From CAYSGL01 sp964520985 (GTDB lineage: Bacteria; Pseudomonadota; Alphaproteobacteria; Micavibrionales; Micavibrionaceae), in assembly GCA_964520985.1 (NCBI GenBank), contig CAZFPB010000001.1:682001-746000 (forward strand): a stretch of DNA of 64,000 nucleotides. The letters are read 5' to 3'. Position numbers and translations under genes: made by a program. Shown piece after piece: positions 9,278-17,391 of this stretch (positions within the stretch are counted from its first letter, which is position 1; each line of letters begins with the position of its first letter). The notes below the pieces were generated by a model. That model was not told the origin of the DNA, made no database searches, and saw only the letters and a program-made list of their open reading frames with translations.

Positions 9278-9573
9278 ACAATCTGCGCACCAGCATTATT
9301 CCGGCTTAAAATTTCGGGCAGCTTGGCTGCGTGAAATACGCGCGCCAGACTCCAGACGTCGTTCTTCAAGGCTTCTTTTTCAAATTGCCAGTAGCTTCCA
9401 ACAACTTCTTTGGGAAAGACACCACGCATGGCATCGATTAGCGGGACGCTCACTTCGAAGGGAGGCAGGTCAGGCTTGCCCCGTCTTGGTTGTGCTTCAC
9501 AGTCAAAAAACAGACGCGCGCCGCCAATCGTCCGCGGACATTCAACGATCCGCATCTCAAAATCATAAGTCAT
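9241..9573 (-). CDS. Hypothetical protein, 110 aa
   Basis: Not recognised. Soluble protein without signal peptide or membrane segment, beginning MTYDFEMRIVECP. A second ATG six codons in is an alternative start. A central stretch (VPLIDAMRGVFPKEVVGSYWQFEKEAL) is amphipathic and could be a small alpha/beta domain. The 3' end overlaps the convergent ubiG by 37 bp. It is divergent from the M23 peptidase gene across an AT-rich 116-bp spacer. The patch 9241-11124 looks accessory, interrupting otherwise housekeeping genes. Confidence 0.6.
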   Translation of the reverse strand: MTYDFEMRIVECPRTIGGARLFFDCEAQPRRGKPDLPPFEVSVPLIDAMRGVFPKEVVGSYWQFEKEALKNDVWSLARVFHAAKLPEILSRNNAGAQIVHPPVAAEPAMK

Positions 9574-9672
9574 TTTACACCTTTTCTATTACCGCGGCCG
9601 TATGTATACGGGTCAACCGCGATAAGCAATATGTATATTGCAAAAGTTATAAATATTGCATTTTTGTATATT

Positions 9673-9681
9673 TGCTATAAT
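9673..9681 (+). promoter_or_regulatory. Extended -10 promoter element of the M23 peptidase gene
   Basis: TGCTATAAT is a consensus extended -10. Its end lies 8 nt before the ATG at 9690, which would place transcription start at about 9688 and make the mRNA essentially leaderless. No well-spaced -35 and no Shine-Dalgarno sequence are visible. The AT-rich spacer upstream repeats ATATTGCA (9635-9642 and 9654-9660 region). Confidence 0.5.
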
Positions 9682-9689
9682 ATGACGTT

Positions 9690-10394
9690 ATGTTTGAAAA
9701 CCTGCAAAAAGAATTTCTGTCCGTCTTTCCGGCCCTCAAAAACCAGCCCGCGATTTTCGTCAATATGGATGAGTTTTACGCCAGCCACCGTCCGGTACGG
9801 GACAATGGTAAAAGTATTTTTCTGGAAGCCTCTTTAACGGATAAATGGCTAACGGCACTGCATAAGACAGAAAATGTAGCGTACAGCTTTGGCGGTTATC
9901 TGGAAGATCGCGCCAATTTATGGGCGGGATCCTATATGGACGGCACGGGAAAAGAGGTCCATCTGGGCATCGATGTGAACGCGCCTGCAGGCACGGATGT
10001 CGCGCCCGCGCACAATGCCCGCGTTGCCAAAGTCATTCACGATCCCGATCAGGATGGCGGATGGGGTTCGGTCATTATGTTCGAACTGGAAAAGCCTATC
10101 GGGACGATCACGCACTATATATATGCGCATTTATCCAAGGACAGCTTACTGGTGAAACCAGGCGATGCCGTGCAAGCGGGGCAGACAGTCGCAAAGCTTG
10201 GCAAAACGCACGAGAATGGAGGATGGTATGAGCACCTTCATGTGCAGGCCATGACCATGGATGCATGGAATATGGTGAAGAACCGCAATGATATGAGCGC
10301 GTTCGATGGATATGATTCCATGCCGCTGGGCGAACAACATCATTTATCGCCTGATCCAGCGCCGTTGCTGGGTTTACGTCAATTTTCTATTTAA
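9690..10394 (+). CDS. M23 family metallopeptidase (LytM-like), no signal peptide
   Basis: 234 residues. The core has the two zinc motifs of the M23 peptidoglycan endopeptidase family: HLGID near residue 90 and HLHVQ near 187, with VGWGSVIMFE-like and VKPGDAVQAGQTVAKLG strands between. The family cleaves peptide cross-links in peptidoglycan or processes bacterial proteins. There is no evident signal peptide or transmembrane helix, so export is unexplained; the N-terminal 75 residues are unlike known targeting domains. There is no ribosome-binding site and translation is probably leaderless. The neighbours are small unknown genes, so its target cannot be told from context. Confidence 0.85.
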   Translation: MFENLQKEFLSVFPALKNQPAIFVNMDEFYASHRPVRDNGKSIFLEASLTDKWLTALHKTENVAYSFGGYLEDRANLWAGSYMDGTGKEVHLGIDVNAPAGTDVAPAHNARVAKVIHDPDQDGGWGSVIMFELEKPIGTITHYIYAHLSKDSLLVKPGDAVQAGQTVAKLGKTHENGGWYEHLHVQAMTMDAWNMVKNRNDMSAFDGYDSMPLGEQHHLSPDPAPLLGLRQFSI

Positions 10395-10400
10395 GCACGC

Positions 10401-10652
10401 TTATAATTGAGGGGCGGCCATTTTCAAAGATTCAAGCGCGGCTTGAAGAACTTTGCGCTCTCCTTGCGTGGGATGACCATGATCGAGAACGCTTTGTATC
10501 TGCCTTGGTGTCATTTTGACTTCGCTTTGATGAGTCGTCACCCCTTTAAACGTCACGGCGATCGGTGCCATTTTAATGATCGCCTTCACTTCACCCTGCT
10601 CGACTGCGCAACCGGCGACTTCGAGGAAAGGGGCAAAGAGAATAATCGACAT
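10401..10652 (-). CDS. Hypothetical protein, 83 aa
   Basis: Not recognised. Starts MSIILFAPFLEVAGC and ends in a helical segment with the KMTPRQIQSVLDHGHPTQGE pattern, which could be a small helical binding motif. No signal peptide. It is the last of three short co-directional genes (11124 to 10401) spaced 2 nt apart, so translation is probably coupled. It is convergent with the M23 peptidase gene, whose stop lies 6 bp away. Confidence 0.55.
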   Translation of the reverse strand: MSIILFAPFLEVAGCAVEQGEVKAIIKMAPIAVTFKGVTTHQSEVKMTPRQIQSVLDHGHPTQGERKVLQAALESLKMAAPQL

Positions 10653-10654
10653 CG

Positions 10655-10915
10655 TTAATCCAGTTCTACAACAGGTGAAGGAAAATGTTTATTTGAATAC
10701 TCTATCGCAACACCGAGCACTTCGTCTTTAACTTTTTCCAGTTGCGCTTGCGTAAACAGCTCTGTGATAACTAACGGGAAGTGCCCCACGGTTGCTTCTG
10801 TCCACCCTGCCTGACAGATTTCTTCGGCGCCCTTCTGGAAGAAGATGCAGTGATCACCCGTTACAGGATCTTTTCCAGCAACGACCGACAGGTTTTTTTC
10901 TTTTAGTATGCTCAT
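10655..10915 (-). CDS. Hypothetical protein, 86 aa
   Basis: Not recognised. A small soluble, mildly acidic protein starting MSILKEKNLSVVAGKDP, with GDHCIFFQKGAEEICQAGW in the middle and a helical C-terminal half (LFTQAQLEKVKDEVLGVAIEY). It is the middle gene of a three-gene mini-operon, 2 nt from each neighbour. No motif supports a function. It starts with the same MSI(I/L) residues as the gene downstream, but otherwise the two do not look alike. Confidence 0.55.
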   Translation of the reverse strand: MSILKEKNLSVVAGKDPVTGDHCIFFQKGAEEICQAGWTEATVGHFPLVITELFTQAQLEKVKDEVLGVAIEYSNKHFPSPVVELD

Positions 10916-10917
10916 GA

Positions 10918-11124
10918 TTATTTACCCAAAGAATGCGTGCGGTTCACTTGATTGGTGATGCCATCTTTTTGTGTCTCACCCGTTAATACGCGCGGCATCT
11001 GCGCCATCGCTTCTTTGCGATCTGCGTCAGTCATCGGGACAACTGGCTCTACCGCCCGGGCAAATCTCCGGTCCAGTGCCTCTTCGCGCCGCAGATTAAT
11101 CATCGTTTCTCTTTTTCTGTTCAT
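10918..11124 (-). CDS. Hypothetical protein, 68 aa
   Basis: Not recognised. I chose the ATG at 11124 (MNRKRETMINLRREE) because GAGGCGTGTCA precedes it as a ribosome site; a longer frame to 11208 lacks this. Highly charged, no membrane segment; probably helical in its first half. First gene of the 11124-10401 mini-operon. Lies divergent from the HIG1 gene. Confidence 0.55.
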   Translation of the reverse strand: MNRKRETMINLRREEALDRRFARAVEPVVPMTDADRKEAMAQMPRVLTGETQKDGITNQVNRTHSLGK

Positions 11125-11236
11125 TGACACGCCTCTTACAATGTTATTTTTATGACTAATATACAGCCTGATCCAGCGATGCAATAAAAATTTATCCCCT
11201 CTGGCCACCCTCTTTTGAACGGGTTATCTTATTGGC

Positions 11237-11434
11237 ATGTCTGGATTCTTTTTCACCCTGATGATTGCGGCGATGGTCGCTGTGCTGGCCTCTTTGATGG
11301 TCGGGCTGTTTTCCATGGTCAAAGGCGGGGAATTCAACAAAAGATACGGCAACCGCCTGATGCGCACGCGCGTCACCCTGCAGGGCCTGGCCCTCGTCTT
11401 CTTCCTTCTGGCCGTCTGGTCGAACCAAAACTAG
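11237..11434 (+). CDS. HIG1 domain twin-transmembrane protein
   Basis: 65 residues with two hydrophobic helices (about 5-28 and 46-61) joined by a basic loop (GGEFNKRYGNRLMRTR). This is the pattern of small HIG1/hypoxia-induced membrane proteins. In alphaproteobacteria such genes commonly precede etfB, as here, 10 bp upstream. Relatives associate with respiratory complexes, particularly cytochrome oxidase assembly. A role supporting the electron-transfer flavoprotein to quinone route is inferred from position only. Confidence 0.8.
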   Translation: MSGFFFTLMIAAMVAVLASLMVGLFSMVKGGEFNKRYGNRLMRTRVTLQGLALVFFLLAVWSNQN

Positions 11435-11444
11435 GAGTATATCC

Positions 11445-12209
11445 ATGAAAATTCTCGTCCCCATCAAGCGGGTCATTGATTACAACGTCAAAGTGCGCGT
11501 GAAAGCGGATGGCACGGGCGTTGATCTCGCCAACGTCAAAATGTCGATGAACCCGTTCGATGAAATCGCCATCGAAGAAGCCACACGCTTGAAAGAAGCC
11601 GGCAAAGCGACCGAGATTGTCGTCGTCACCATCGGCTCCGACAAGGCGCAGGAAACATTGCGCACCGCCATGGCGATTGGCGCTGACCGCGGCATTCTCG
11701 TGCAGACCGATGCGCCGACTGACATTGGCGGCGTTGAGCCGCTGGCCGTTGCCAAAACATTGAAAGCCCTCGTCGATCAGGAAAAACCTGATCTGGTCAT
11801 CATGGGCAAGCAATCGATCGATGATGATTCAAACCAGACGGGCCAGATGCTCGCCGCCCTCCTCGGCTGGGCGCAAGGCACCTTCGCTTCGAAAGTTGAT
11901 CTCGCCGATGGCAAAGTGAATGTGACGCGCGAAGTCGATGGCGGCCTCGAAACTGTCTCACTCAAATTACCCGCGATCGTCACCACCGACCTGCGCCTGA
12001 ACGAACCTCGCTATGCCTCCCTGCCCAACATCATGAAGGCCAAGAAAAAAGACCTCGTGGTGATGAAACCCGAAGACCTCGGCGTTAGCTATGCCCCGCG
12101 TCTCACCGTCATTAAAGTCGCCGAGCCTGCCAAACGCACCGGCGGCGGCAAAGTGGCCTCCGTCGATGAACTGATCGACAAACTGAAAAACGTATCGAAG
12201 GTAATATAG
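11445..12209 (+). CDS. etfB: Electron transfer flavoprotein subunit beta
   Basis: Beta subunit of ETF, which carries electrons from acyl-CoA and other dehydrogenases to ETF:ubiquinone oxidoreductase. 254 residues, near the family norm. It begins MKILVPIKRVIDYNVKVR, contains the AMP-binding region (VVTIGSDKAQETLRTAMAIG, about 64-83) and the family segment DDDSNQTGQMLAALLGW near 126-142. A clear TAGGAG ribosome site precedes the ATG. etfA follows after 2 nt, so the two are co-translated. Confidence 0.97.
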   Translation: MKILVPIKRVIDYNVKVRVKADGTGVDLANVKMSMNPFDEIAIEEATRLKEAGKATEIVVVTIGSDKAQETLRTAMAIGADRGILVQTDAPTDIGGVEPLAVAKTLKALVDQEKPDLVIMGKQSIDDDSNQTGQMLAALLGWAQGTFASKVDLADGKVNVTREVDGGLETVSLKLPAIVTTDLRLNEPRYASLPNIMKAKKKDLVVMKPEDLGVSYAPRLTVIKVAEPAKRTGGGKVASVDELIDKLKNVSKVI

Positions 12210-12211
12210 TC

Positions 12212-13141
12212 ATGACCATTCTCATCATCGCCGAACACGACAACGCCACCATCAAGCCTGCAACGCTGAACACCATCGGCGCGGCCACTAAGATTGGCGG
12301 CGATATCCACGTGCTGGTTGCCGGATCGAACTGTCAGGGTGCTGCCGATGCCGCTGCGAAAATCGCTGGCGTGTCTAAAGTCTTGAAAGCTGATGATGCC
12401 GCCCTCGCCCACGGCCTCGCCGAAAACGTCGCGCCGATCATCGTCGATCTCGCTAGTACCTACTCGCACATCCTCGCGCCCTCGACCACCTTCGGGAAAA
12501 ATGTACTGCCCCGCGCAGCCGCCCTGCTCGACGTGCAACAGATTTCAGACATCATGGATGTCATCGACGCCGACACCTTCGTGCGTCCAATTTATGCGGG
12601 CAACGCCATCGCCACGGTAAAATCATCCGATGCCAAAAAACTGATGACCGTGCGCGGGACAGGTTTTGATCCTGTTACCGCGACAGGCGGCAGCGCCTCG
12701 GTTGAAGCTGTCTCCGCCAAAGGCGATAGCGGCTTATCTTCCTTCGTCTCTCAGGAAGTCTCCAAATCCGACCGTCCGGAATTGACCGCGTCAAAAATCG
12801 TCGTCTCCGGCGGCCGCGCTCTCGGCTCTGCCGAAGGCTTTAAAATCATCGAAGCGCTCGCAGACAAACTTGGCGCCGCCATCGGTGCCTCGCGCGCGGC
12901 TGTCGATGCCGGATATGTGCCGAACGATTATCAGGTTGGTCAAACCGGTAAAGTCGTCGCGCCCGATCTCTATATCGCAATTGGTATTTCCGGCGCGATT
13001 CAGCATTTGGCCGGGATGAAAGATTCCAAAGTCATCGTCGCCATCAACAAAGACGCTGACGCGCCTATTTTTGGGATTGCCGATTACGGCCTTGTTGGCG
13101 ACCTGTTCCAGATCGTCCCTGAACTCACCGAAAAACTTTAA
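12212..13141 (+). CDS. etfA: Electron transfer flavoprotein subunit alpha
   Basis: FAD-binding alpha subunit of ETF. 309 residues. The C-terminal FAD domain shows VVSGGRALGSAEGF (about 197-210), the ASRAAVDAGYVPNDYQVGQTG region, GISGAIQHLAGM and VAINKDADAPIF, all hallmarks of EtfA. It forms the heterodimer with EtfB immediately upstream. The stop lies 4 bp from the convergent pentapeptide-repeat gene with no terminator visible. Confidence 0.97.
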   Translation: MTILIIAEHDNATIKPATLNTIGAATKIGGDIHVLVAGSNCQGAADAAAKIAGVSKVLKADDAALAHGLAENVAPIIVDLASTYSHILAPSTTFGKNVLPRAAALLDVQQISDIMDVIDADTFVRPIYAGNAIATVKSSDAKKLMTVRGTGFDPVTATGGSASVEAVSAKGDSGLSSFVSQEVSKSDRPELTASKIVVSGGRALGSAEGFKIIEALADKLGAAIGASRAAVDAGYVPNDYQVGQTGKVVAPDLYIAIGISGAIQHLAGMKDSKVIVAINKDADAPIFGIADYGLVGDLFQIVPELTEKL

Positions 13142-13145
13142 AGAA

Positions 13146-14450
13146 TTATTCGCGCGCCATTTCTTTCAGGCGGAACACAGCGCCGCCCGTCGGGATAGTC
13201 GCGCCTTCTGTTTGGGCGTTGTCGAACACGGTACCCGTCACGTCGGCGCCGGTGAAGTCCGCATCGCGCAGATCGCAATCGGTGAAGTCGGCATAAGAAA
13301 CATCGGCATCCTTGAACGTCGCCGCCCGCATCTTGCATCCTTGCATCATTGCATACGTCATCGACGCACGATCGAAGTTGCTGGGTGCAAAACGCTTGCC
13401 TGTCGTCTCCGAGCCAAACATCAGCGGATCGAAGTTGGAATTTTTGATATTGGCGTGATTGAGGCGCGCGCCCTTGAAGGACGAGCCGCGCAGATCCGCC
13501 TGTTCCATGTCGCAGCTGCGGAAATCAGCGAGATCGAGAATGGCGCTTTGTAACTGCACCTTATATAAATTCATGCCGAAGAATTTTGCGCCGACCGCTT
13601 TAATCGCCGTGAGCACCTGCTCTTTAAGCGTTTCCAGCGAGCGCATGTCGTAGCCGCTCAAGTCCAGATAGACACCTTCTTTACCGCCACTGCCGACCCA
13701 CTTGCGATGGCTTTCAATTTTGTTGGAAAGCGGCTCATCCATTTCACTGACGGACTGGCCGATATTCTCATCGGTGATGGCTTGCGTGAAATCTACTTCC
13801 ATCGGGCTGAACTGCGCGGTATTCACGCCGGTCAGGATGGTGTCTTTCATATTGGCGCCCTTGAACTTGACGCCCGCAATCTGTGCATCGCTCAAATCCG
13901 CGCCTTCGAGATGCGCATTGCGGAAGTCAGCGCCGGTCAGGTTTGCCCCTGCCATGCGGCAATCGGAAAAGTCGGCATTGTTCGCCATCGAACCCACGAG
14001 GCGCGCGCCGCTAAGGTTGGCACCTTTAAACGTCACGCCCTGGCCCGTGTCATACGTGCCGCCTTCCGAAATACCGCCGACGCGTAAATCGGCTTTATCA
14101 AGGTTGGCGCCTTCAAGGTTGGCCATCACGATTTTCGCGCCGCGCAAATCTGCCCGCGCGAAGTTACACCGTGTGAGGTTTGAGCCGCTTAAATCGCAGG
14201 CGTATAACTTCGCTTCTTGAAAATTGGTTTTGCTCAAATCCATGCGTTGCATGATGCAGCCGGTGAAATCAATCTGGCGCATATCTTTACCGGTCAGCGA
14301 CAAGCCGGTCAGATCGACCATCTTCAACGACGCGCGGCGACCGCCCAGACGATTGCTTAAAAACCGCGCATGCAAATCGGCTAGAGCATCAAGTTGCTCC
14401 TGCGTCATTTTTTCATATTGTTTGGTCGTGAGGGCTGGCTCGGTGATCAT
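13146..14450 (-). CDS. Pentapeptide-repeat protein, 434 aa
   Basis: Two right-handed beta-helix blocks of A(D/N)LxX repeats, about residues 45-215 and 290-420. They are separated by a non-repeat segment (about 225-285) containing HRKWVGSGGKEG, which recurs in alphaproteobacterial relatives. The N-terminal 35 residues are helical (LTTKQYEKMTQEQLDALADLH). No signal peptide, so probably cytosolic. Pentapeptide proteins act in varied ways, including gyrase protection and scaffolding. Nothing here selects among them. Convergent with etfA. Confidence 0.85.
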   Translation of the reverse strand: MITEPALTTKQYEKMTQEQLDALADLHARFLSNRLGGRRASLKMVDLTGLSLTGKDMRQIDFTGCIMQRMDLSKTNFQEAKLYACDLSGSNLTRCNFARADLRGAKIVMANLEGANLDKADLRVGGISEGGTYDTGQGVTFKGANLSGARLVGSMANNADFSDCRMAGANLTGADFRNAHLEGADLSDAQIAGVKFKGANMKDTILTGVNTAQFSPMEVDFTQAITDENIGQSVSEMDEPLSNKIESHRKWVGSGGKEGVYLDLSGYDMRSLETLKEQVLTAIKAVGAKFFGMNLYKVQLQSAILDLADFRSCDMEQADLRGSSFKGARLNHANIKNSNFDPLMFGSETTGKRFAPSNFDRASMTYAMMQGCKMRAATFKDADVSYADFTDCDLRDADFTGADVTGTVFDNAQTEGATIPTGGAVFRLKEMARE

Positions 14451-14486
14451 GTTGCCTGATATTGCCTGAAACTGGTTAAGAATGGC

Positions 14487-15140
14487 TTAGCGCTGGAAAG
14501 GAAAGGCATTAAAGAAAGCCAGTGCCTCGCGCGAAGTCCACGGCGCAGCACCATCAAAAATATAAAGGATTTCGCCGCCCTCAGCCAATAAAAAACTCGA
14601 AGGCAGCCCAACGATCGGCGCATTACGCATAATGACACCCGCTTTATCCTGATTAGCGGCCTCAGCCCAAAGGCCGCGCTTTTTTAAAAATTCCGCGACA
14701 TCCGCCTGTTCCATGCGTTGATCCGCCGATATGGCCATGATTTTTACGGTCGTATTCTCCGGCAAAACGCCCTGCAACTTTTCCAGGTCCGGCAACTCGA
14801 TCAGGCAAGGCGGGCACCAGCTGGCCCACACATTGAGTAAAACGAACGTCCCCTTCTCCACGGTAAATTGCTGTTCTTCACCCTTCGTGTTCACATAGGA
14901 AAAAGCAGGAAATACAGTGTGTTTCTCAGGTCTGCGCACATTGGAAAAATCATCGAAAAAAGCGCCCTGAATTTCGGCAGGGATCGATAAAATTGTCTGG
15001 GTCGGCTCAGCACTTATCAGACGTCCATAGCGATGCGCGCCATAAAACGTCGCGGCAGCGGCAAGGATAATCGCAACAGCCACAACAAAATACCTTGCGC
15101 GGCCCGGCAAAACCCTGCTTTTATCCTTGGTATGGCTCAT
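14487..15140 (-). CDS. TlpA/ResA-type membrane-anchored thioredoxin
   Basis: 217 residues. One N-terminal membrane anchor (about 17-35) precedes a periplasmic thioredoxin-fold domain with the redox motif WCPPC in ASWCPPCLIELPDL (near 110). Proteins of this class reduce disulfides in the periplasm, commonly for cytochrome c or copper-centre assembly; the substrate is unknown here. An AAGGG ribosome site supports the start at 15140. The first nine bases overlap those of the divergent lipoprotein gene. In alphaproteobacteria a tlpA gene beside lysA is common. Confidence 0.88.
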   Translation of the reverse strand: MSHTKDKSRVLPGRARYFVVAVAIILAAAATFYGAHRYGRLISAEPTQTILSIPAEIQGAFFDDFSNVRRPEKHTVFPAFSYVNTKGEEQQFTVEKGTFVLLNVWASWCPPCLIELPDLEKLQGVLPENTTVKIMAISADQRMEQADVAEFLKKRGLWAEAANQDKAGVIMRNAPIVGLPSSFLLAEGGEILYIFDGAAPWTSREALAFFNAFPFQR

Positions 15141-15272
15141 AAACTTTTACCCTTGTTGTGCATCGTTTTAACGCTGGGCGTCGCTGCCTGCGGCGTGAAA
15201 CCAAAACATCTCTCGGCCCCGGAAGGCGCCGATGCGACAGCCTATCCCAAAACCTATCCAACCTCCAAGTAG
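15132..15272 (+). CDS. LptM-like small lipoprotein
   Basis: 46 residues. A basic start (MAHKLLPLL), hydrophobic core and lipobox VAAC place the acylated Cys at about residue 20, followed by the GVKPKHLSAPEG tail. This matches the short LptM/YifL lipoproteins, which in E. coli aid maturation of the LPS translocon and are encoded beside dapF; here the neighbour is lysA, 6 bp downstream. The start codon region ATGGCTCAT serves both this gene and the divergent tlpA gene. The ribosome site is weak. Confidence 0.75.
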   Translation: MAHKLLPLLCIVLTLGVAACGVKPKHLSAPEGADATAYPKTYPTSK

Positions 15273-15278
15273 ATCATC

Positions 15279-16550
15279 ATGACCGGATTTTACTACAAAA
15301 ACGCCACCTTGCATGTGGACGATATGCCGCTGAGCGACATCGCCGCCGAGCATGGAACTCCTGCGTATGTATACAGCGCCGCCCACATCAAACATCAATA
15401 TGATGCCCTCGCCGGCGCGATGAAACGCGCGCTGCCGGATGGTTCGCACGCCCTGCTCTGCTACGCCTGCAAAGCGAACAGCAACATTGCTGTGCTCTCA
15501 CATCTGCGCAAACTGGGATCGGGTCTTGAAGTCGTATCGGGCGGCGAGTTACAGCGCGGCCTGAAAGCGGGCTTCGATCCGCAGAAAATTGTGTTCACAG
15601 GCGTTGGCAAAACCCGCAGCGAAATTGCGCTCGCACTGAACAGCAATATCAAACAATTCAATGTTGAATCCCTGCCGGAAATGGCGGCAATTCAGGACGT
15701 CGCGCAATCTTTAAATAAAATCGCTACCGTCGTCTTTCGCCTGAACCCTGATGTCAGCGGCGGCGGCCATCACAAAATTTCAACAGGCCGCAAGCGTGAT
15801 AAATTCGGCATCGGCTATGATGCGATGCTCGATGCGTTCGCCCAAGCCAAAGATCATAGCCACATCAACGCGGTTGGCCTGTCCATGCATATCGGCAGCC
15901 AGGTCTTCGATGTCGCGAAATTCCGCGATGCGTTTGAAAAACTCCCCGACATCGTCAGCGAACTGCGCGCTAAAGGGTATACGATCGAACGCCTCGACAT
16001 CGGCGGCGGCTTCCCCATTCAATATAACAACGAAGATTTGCTCGACCTTGATGCCTACGCGCAATGGGTGGCGGACTTCGTCGCCCCGCTCGGCACCGAA
16101 CTCATTCTGGAACCGGGCCGCTACCTCGTCGGCAATGGCGGCATCCTGCTCAGCGAAGTCTTGTATGTGAAAGAAACCAAAGACCGCTCGTTCCTCATCA
16201 TCGATGCGGCAATGAACGATCTGATCCGCCCGACTTTGTATGAAGCCTATCACGGCATCGTGCCGATCAAACAAGGCGCGAACGACATGAAGGCCTACGA
16301 TGTCGTCGGTCCAATCTGCGAAACCGGCGATACGTTTTCAACGGGCCGCGAATTGCCGGAAAGCAAACCGGGTGACTTGATCGCCATTCAATCAGCAGGC
16401 GCTTACGGCATGTCGATGGCGTCGAACTACAACACGCGCGGGATTATTCCCGAGATCATGGTCATGGATGGCACCGCGCATCTGATCCGTCGCCGCCAGA
16501 GTGTCGAGGATATTCTCAGTTACGAATCCATTCCGGAAACTTTGCGTTAA
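15279..16550 (+). CDS. lysA: Diaminopimelate decarboxylase
   Basis: PLP enzyme that decarboxylates meso-diaminopimelate to L-lysine, the last step of the pathway that lysC begins. 423 residues. The PLP lysine is in CYACKANSN (about 62-70). The fold-III barrel shows HIGSQV (about 203-208) and GGGFPI (about 245-250), followed by the EPGR phosphate-binding motif and the catalytic Cys region PICETGDTF near 347. Its 3' end overlaps the convergent zinc-ribbon gene by 4 bp. Confidence 0.97.
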   Translation: MTGFYYKNATLHVDDMPLSDIAAEHGTPAYVYSAAHIKHQYDALAGAMKRALPDGSHALLCYACKANSNIAVLSHLRKLGSGLEVVSGGELQRGLKAGFDPQKIVFTGVGKTRSEIALALNSNIKQFNVESLPEMAAIQDVAQSLNKIATVVFRLNPDVSGGGHHKISTGRKRDKFGIGYDAMLDAFAQAKDHSHINAVGLSMHIGSQVFDVAKFRDAFEKLPDIVSELRAKGYTIERLDIGGGFPIQYNNEDLLDLDAYAQWVADFVAPLGTELILEPGRYLVGNGGILLSEVLYVKETKDRSFLIIDAAMNDLIRPTLYEAYHGIVPIKQGANDMKAYDVVGPICETGDTFSTGRELPESKPGDLIAIQSAGAYGMSMASNYNTRGIIPEIMVMDGTAHLIRRRQSVEDILSYESIPETLR

Positions 16551-17251
16551 GGCAGGGTAAAACCGGCCTTAAGCGACACACCTGTTTCAGGTGGCGCGGC
16601 GATACTCGCGGAAATCGCAATATCGGATTCCCCTTTGAGAGTTTTATCGTCAATCGTCACAGGATGCGTAGCCAGCACAGCGCCCTCTTTATCGAGAATG
16701 AATAAAGCTAACGGCGGAATAGCGACATCAGCGGTCGTCAAGTTGATCACACGGCCATCAACGGCCAGCACACCGTCTTTTACCTGCGCATGCAACTGAT
16801 CGATGACCAAACCAGAACCCGGCACAGGCGGCGCCAGCTTGATCAATTCATACAGCATCACACTCGGCGGGAATGCGCGCGCGATTGGCCCCTTGAATAC
16901 GACCAGCAACAAGAACAGCGCGAGGAACACGAGGAACGCGCCGAAATAACCGCATACCCGCGCAATCATATCTTTTTCGCGCATAACCTGCGCCGCGCTG
17001 GCCAGCACGGGCGGCATAGCCTCTTCCGGGCGTGGCTTCACGCTGTCGGGAATATCCGCCTGTTTTGGCTGTTTGGGGCGCAGCGCATCTTCCAGAACGA
17101 TCTCGGGAACTGGTTCCGGCTCAACCACGACATTTGGCTCCTGAAACCATTGATGGCCACAGCTGGCGCATTTGACTTTACGGCCCTGCTCCCCGATGGA
17201 TCCATCGGCGACAAGGTAGCGCATCGAGCAGCTGGGGCAGGTCAGGAGCAT
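16547..17251 (-). CDS. MJ0042-type zinc-ribbon membrane protein (DUF3426-like)
   Basis: 234 residues. The N-terminus is a zinc ribbon with CPSC (5-8) and CASC (28-31), the MJ0042 finger-like pattern common in alphaproteobacteria. An acidic/Pro linker follows, then one transmembrane helix near 108-127 (FGAFLVFLALFLLLVVF) and a C-terminal extracytoplasmic domain resembling DUF3426. Function is unknown; a sensory or regulatory role at the membrane is often proposed. It is divergent from ftsE across 140 bp. Confidence 0.82.
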   Translation of the reverse strand: MLLTCPSCSMRYLVADGSIGEQGRKVKCASCGHQWFQEPNVVVEPEPVPEIVLEDALRPKQPKQADIPDSVKPRPEEAMPPVLASAAQVMREKDMIARVCGYFGAFLVFLALFLLLVVFKGPIARAFPPSVMLYELIKLAPPVPGSGLVIDQLHAQVKDGVLAVDGRVINLTTADVAIPPLALFILDKEGAVLATHPVTIDDKTLKGESDIAISASIAAPPETGVSLKAGFTLP

Positions 17252-17391
17252 GTTTCGATAATATCTTCTTTAAGGGCTATTCTTCGTGGTTTTAACACAT
17301 GATATGACTGGAGTGCGACTCAAACTAAAGTGCAATACCCAGCTTTCTTGAAGCAGGGTCATCTATTACATAAAAAGAAACTGGCAATCCA

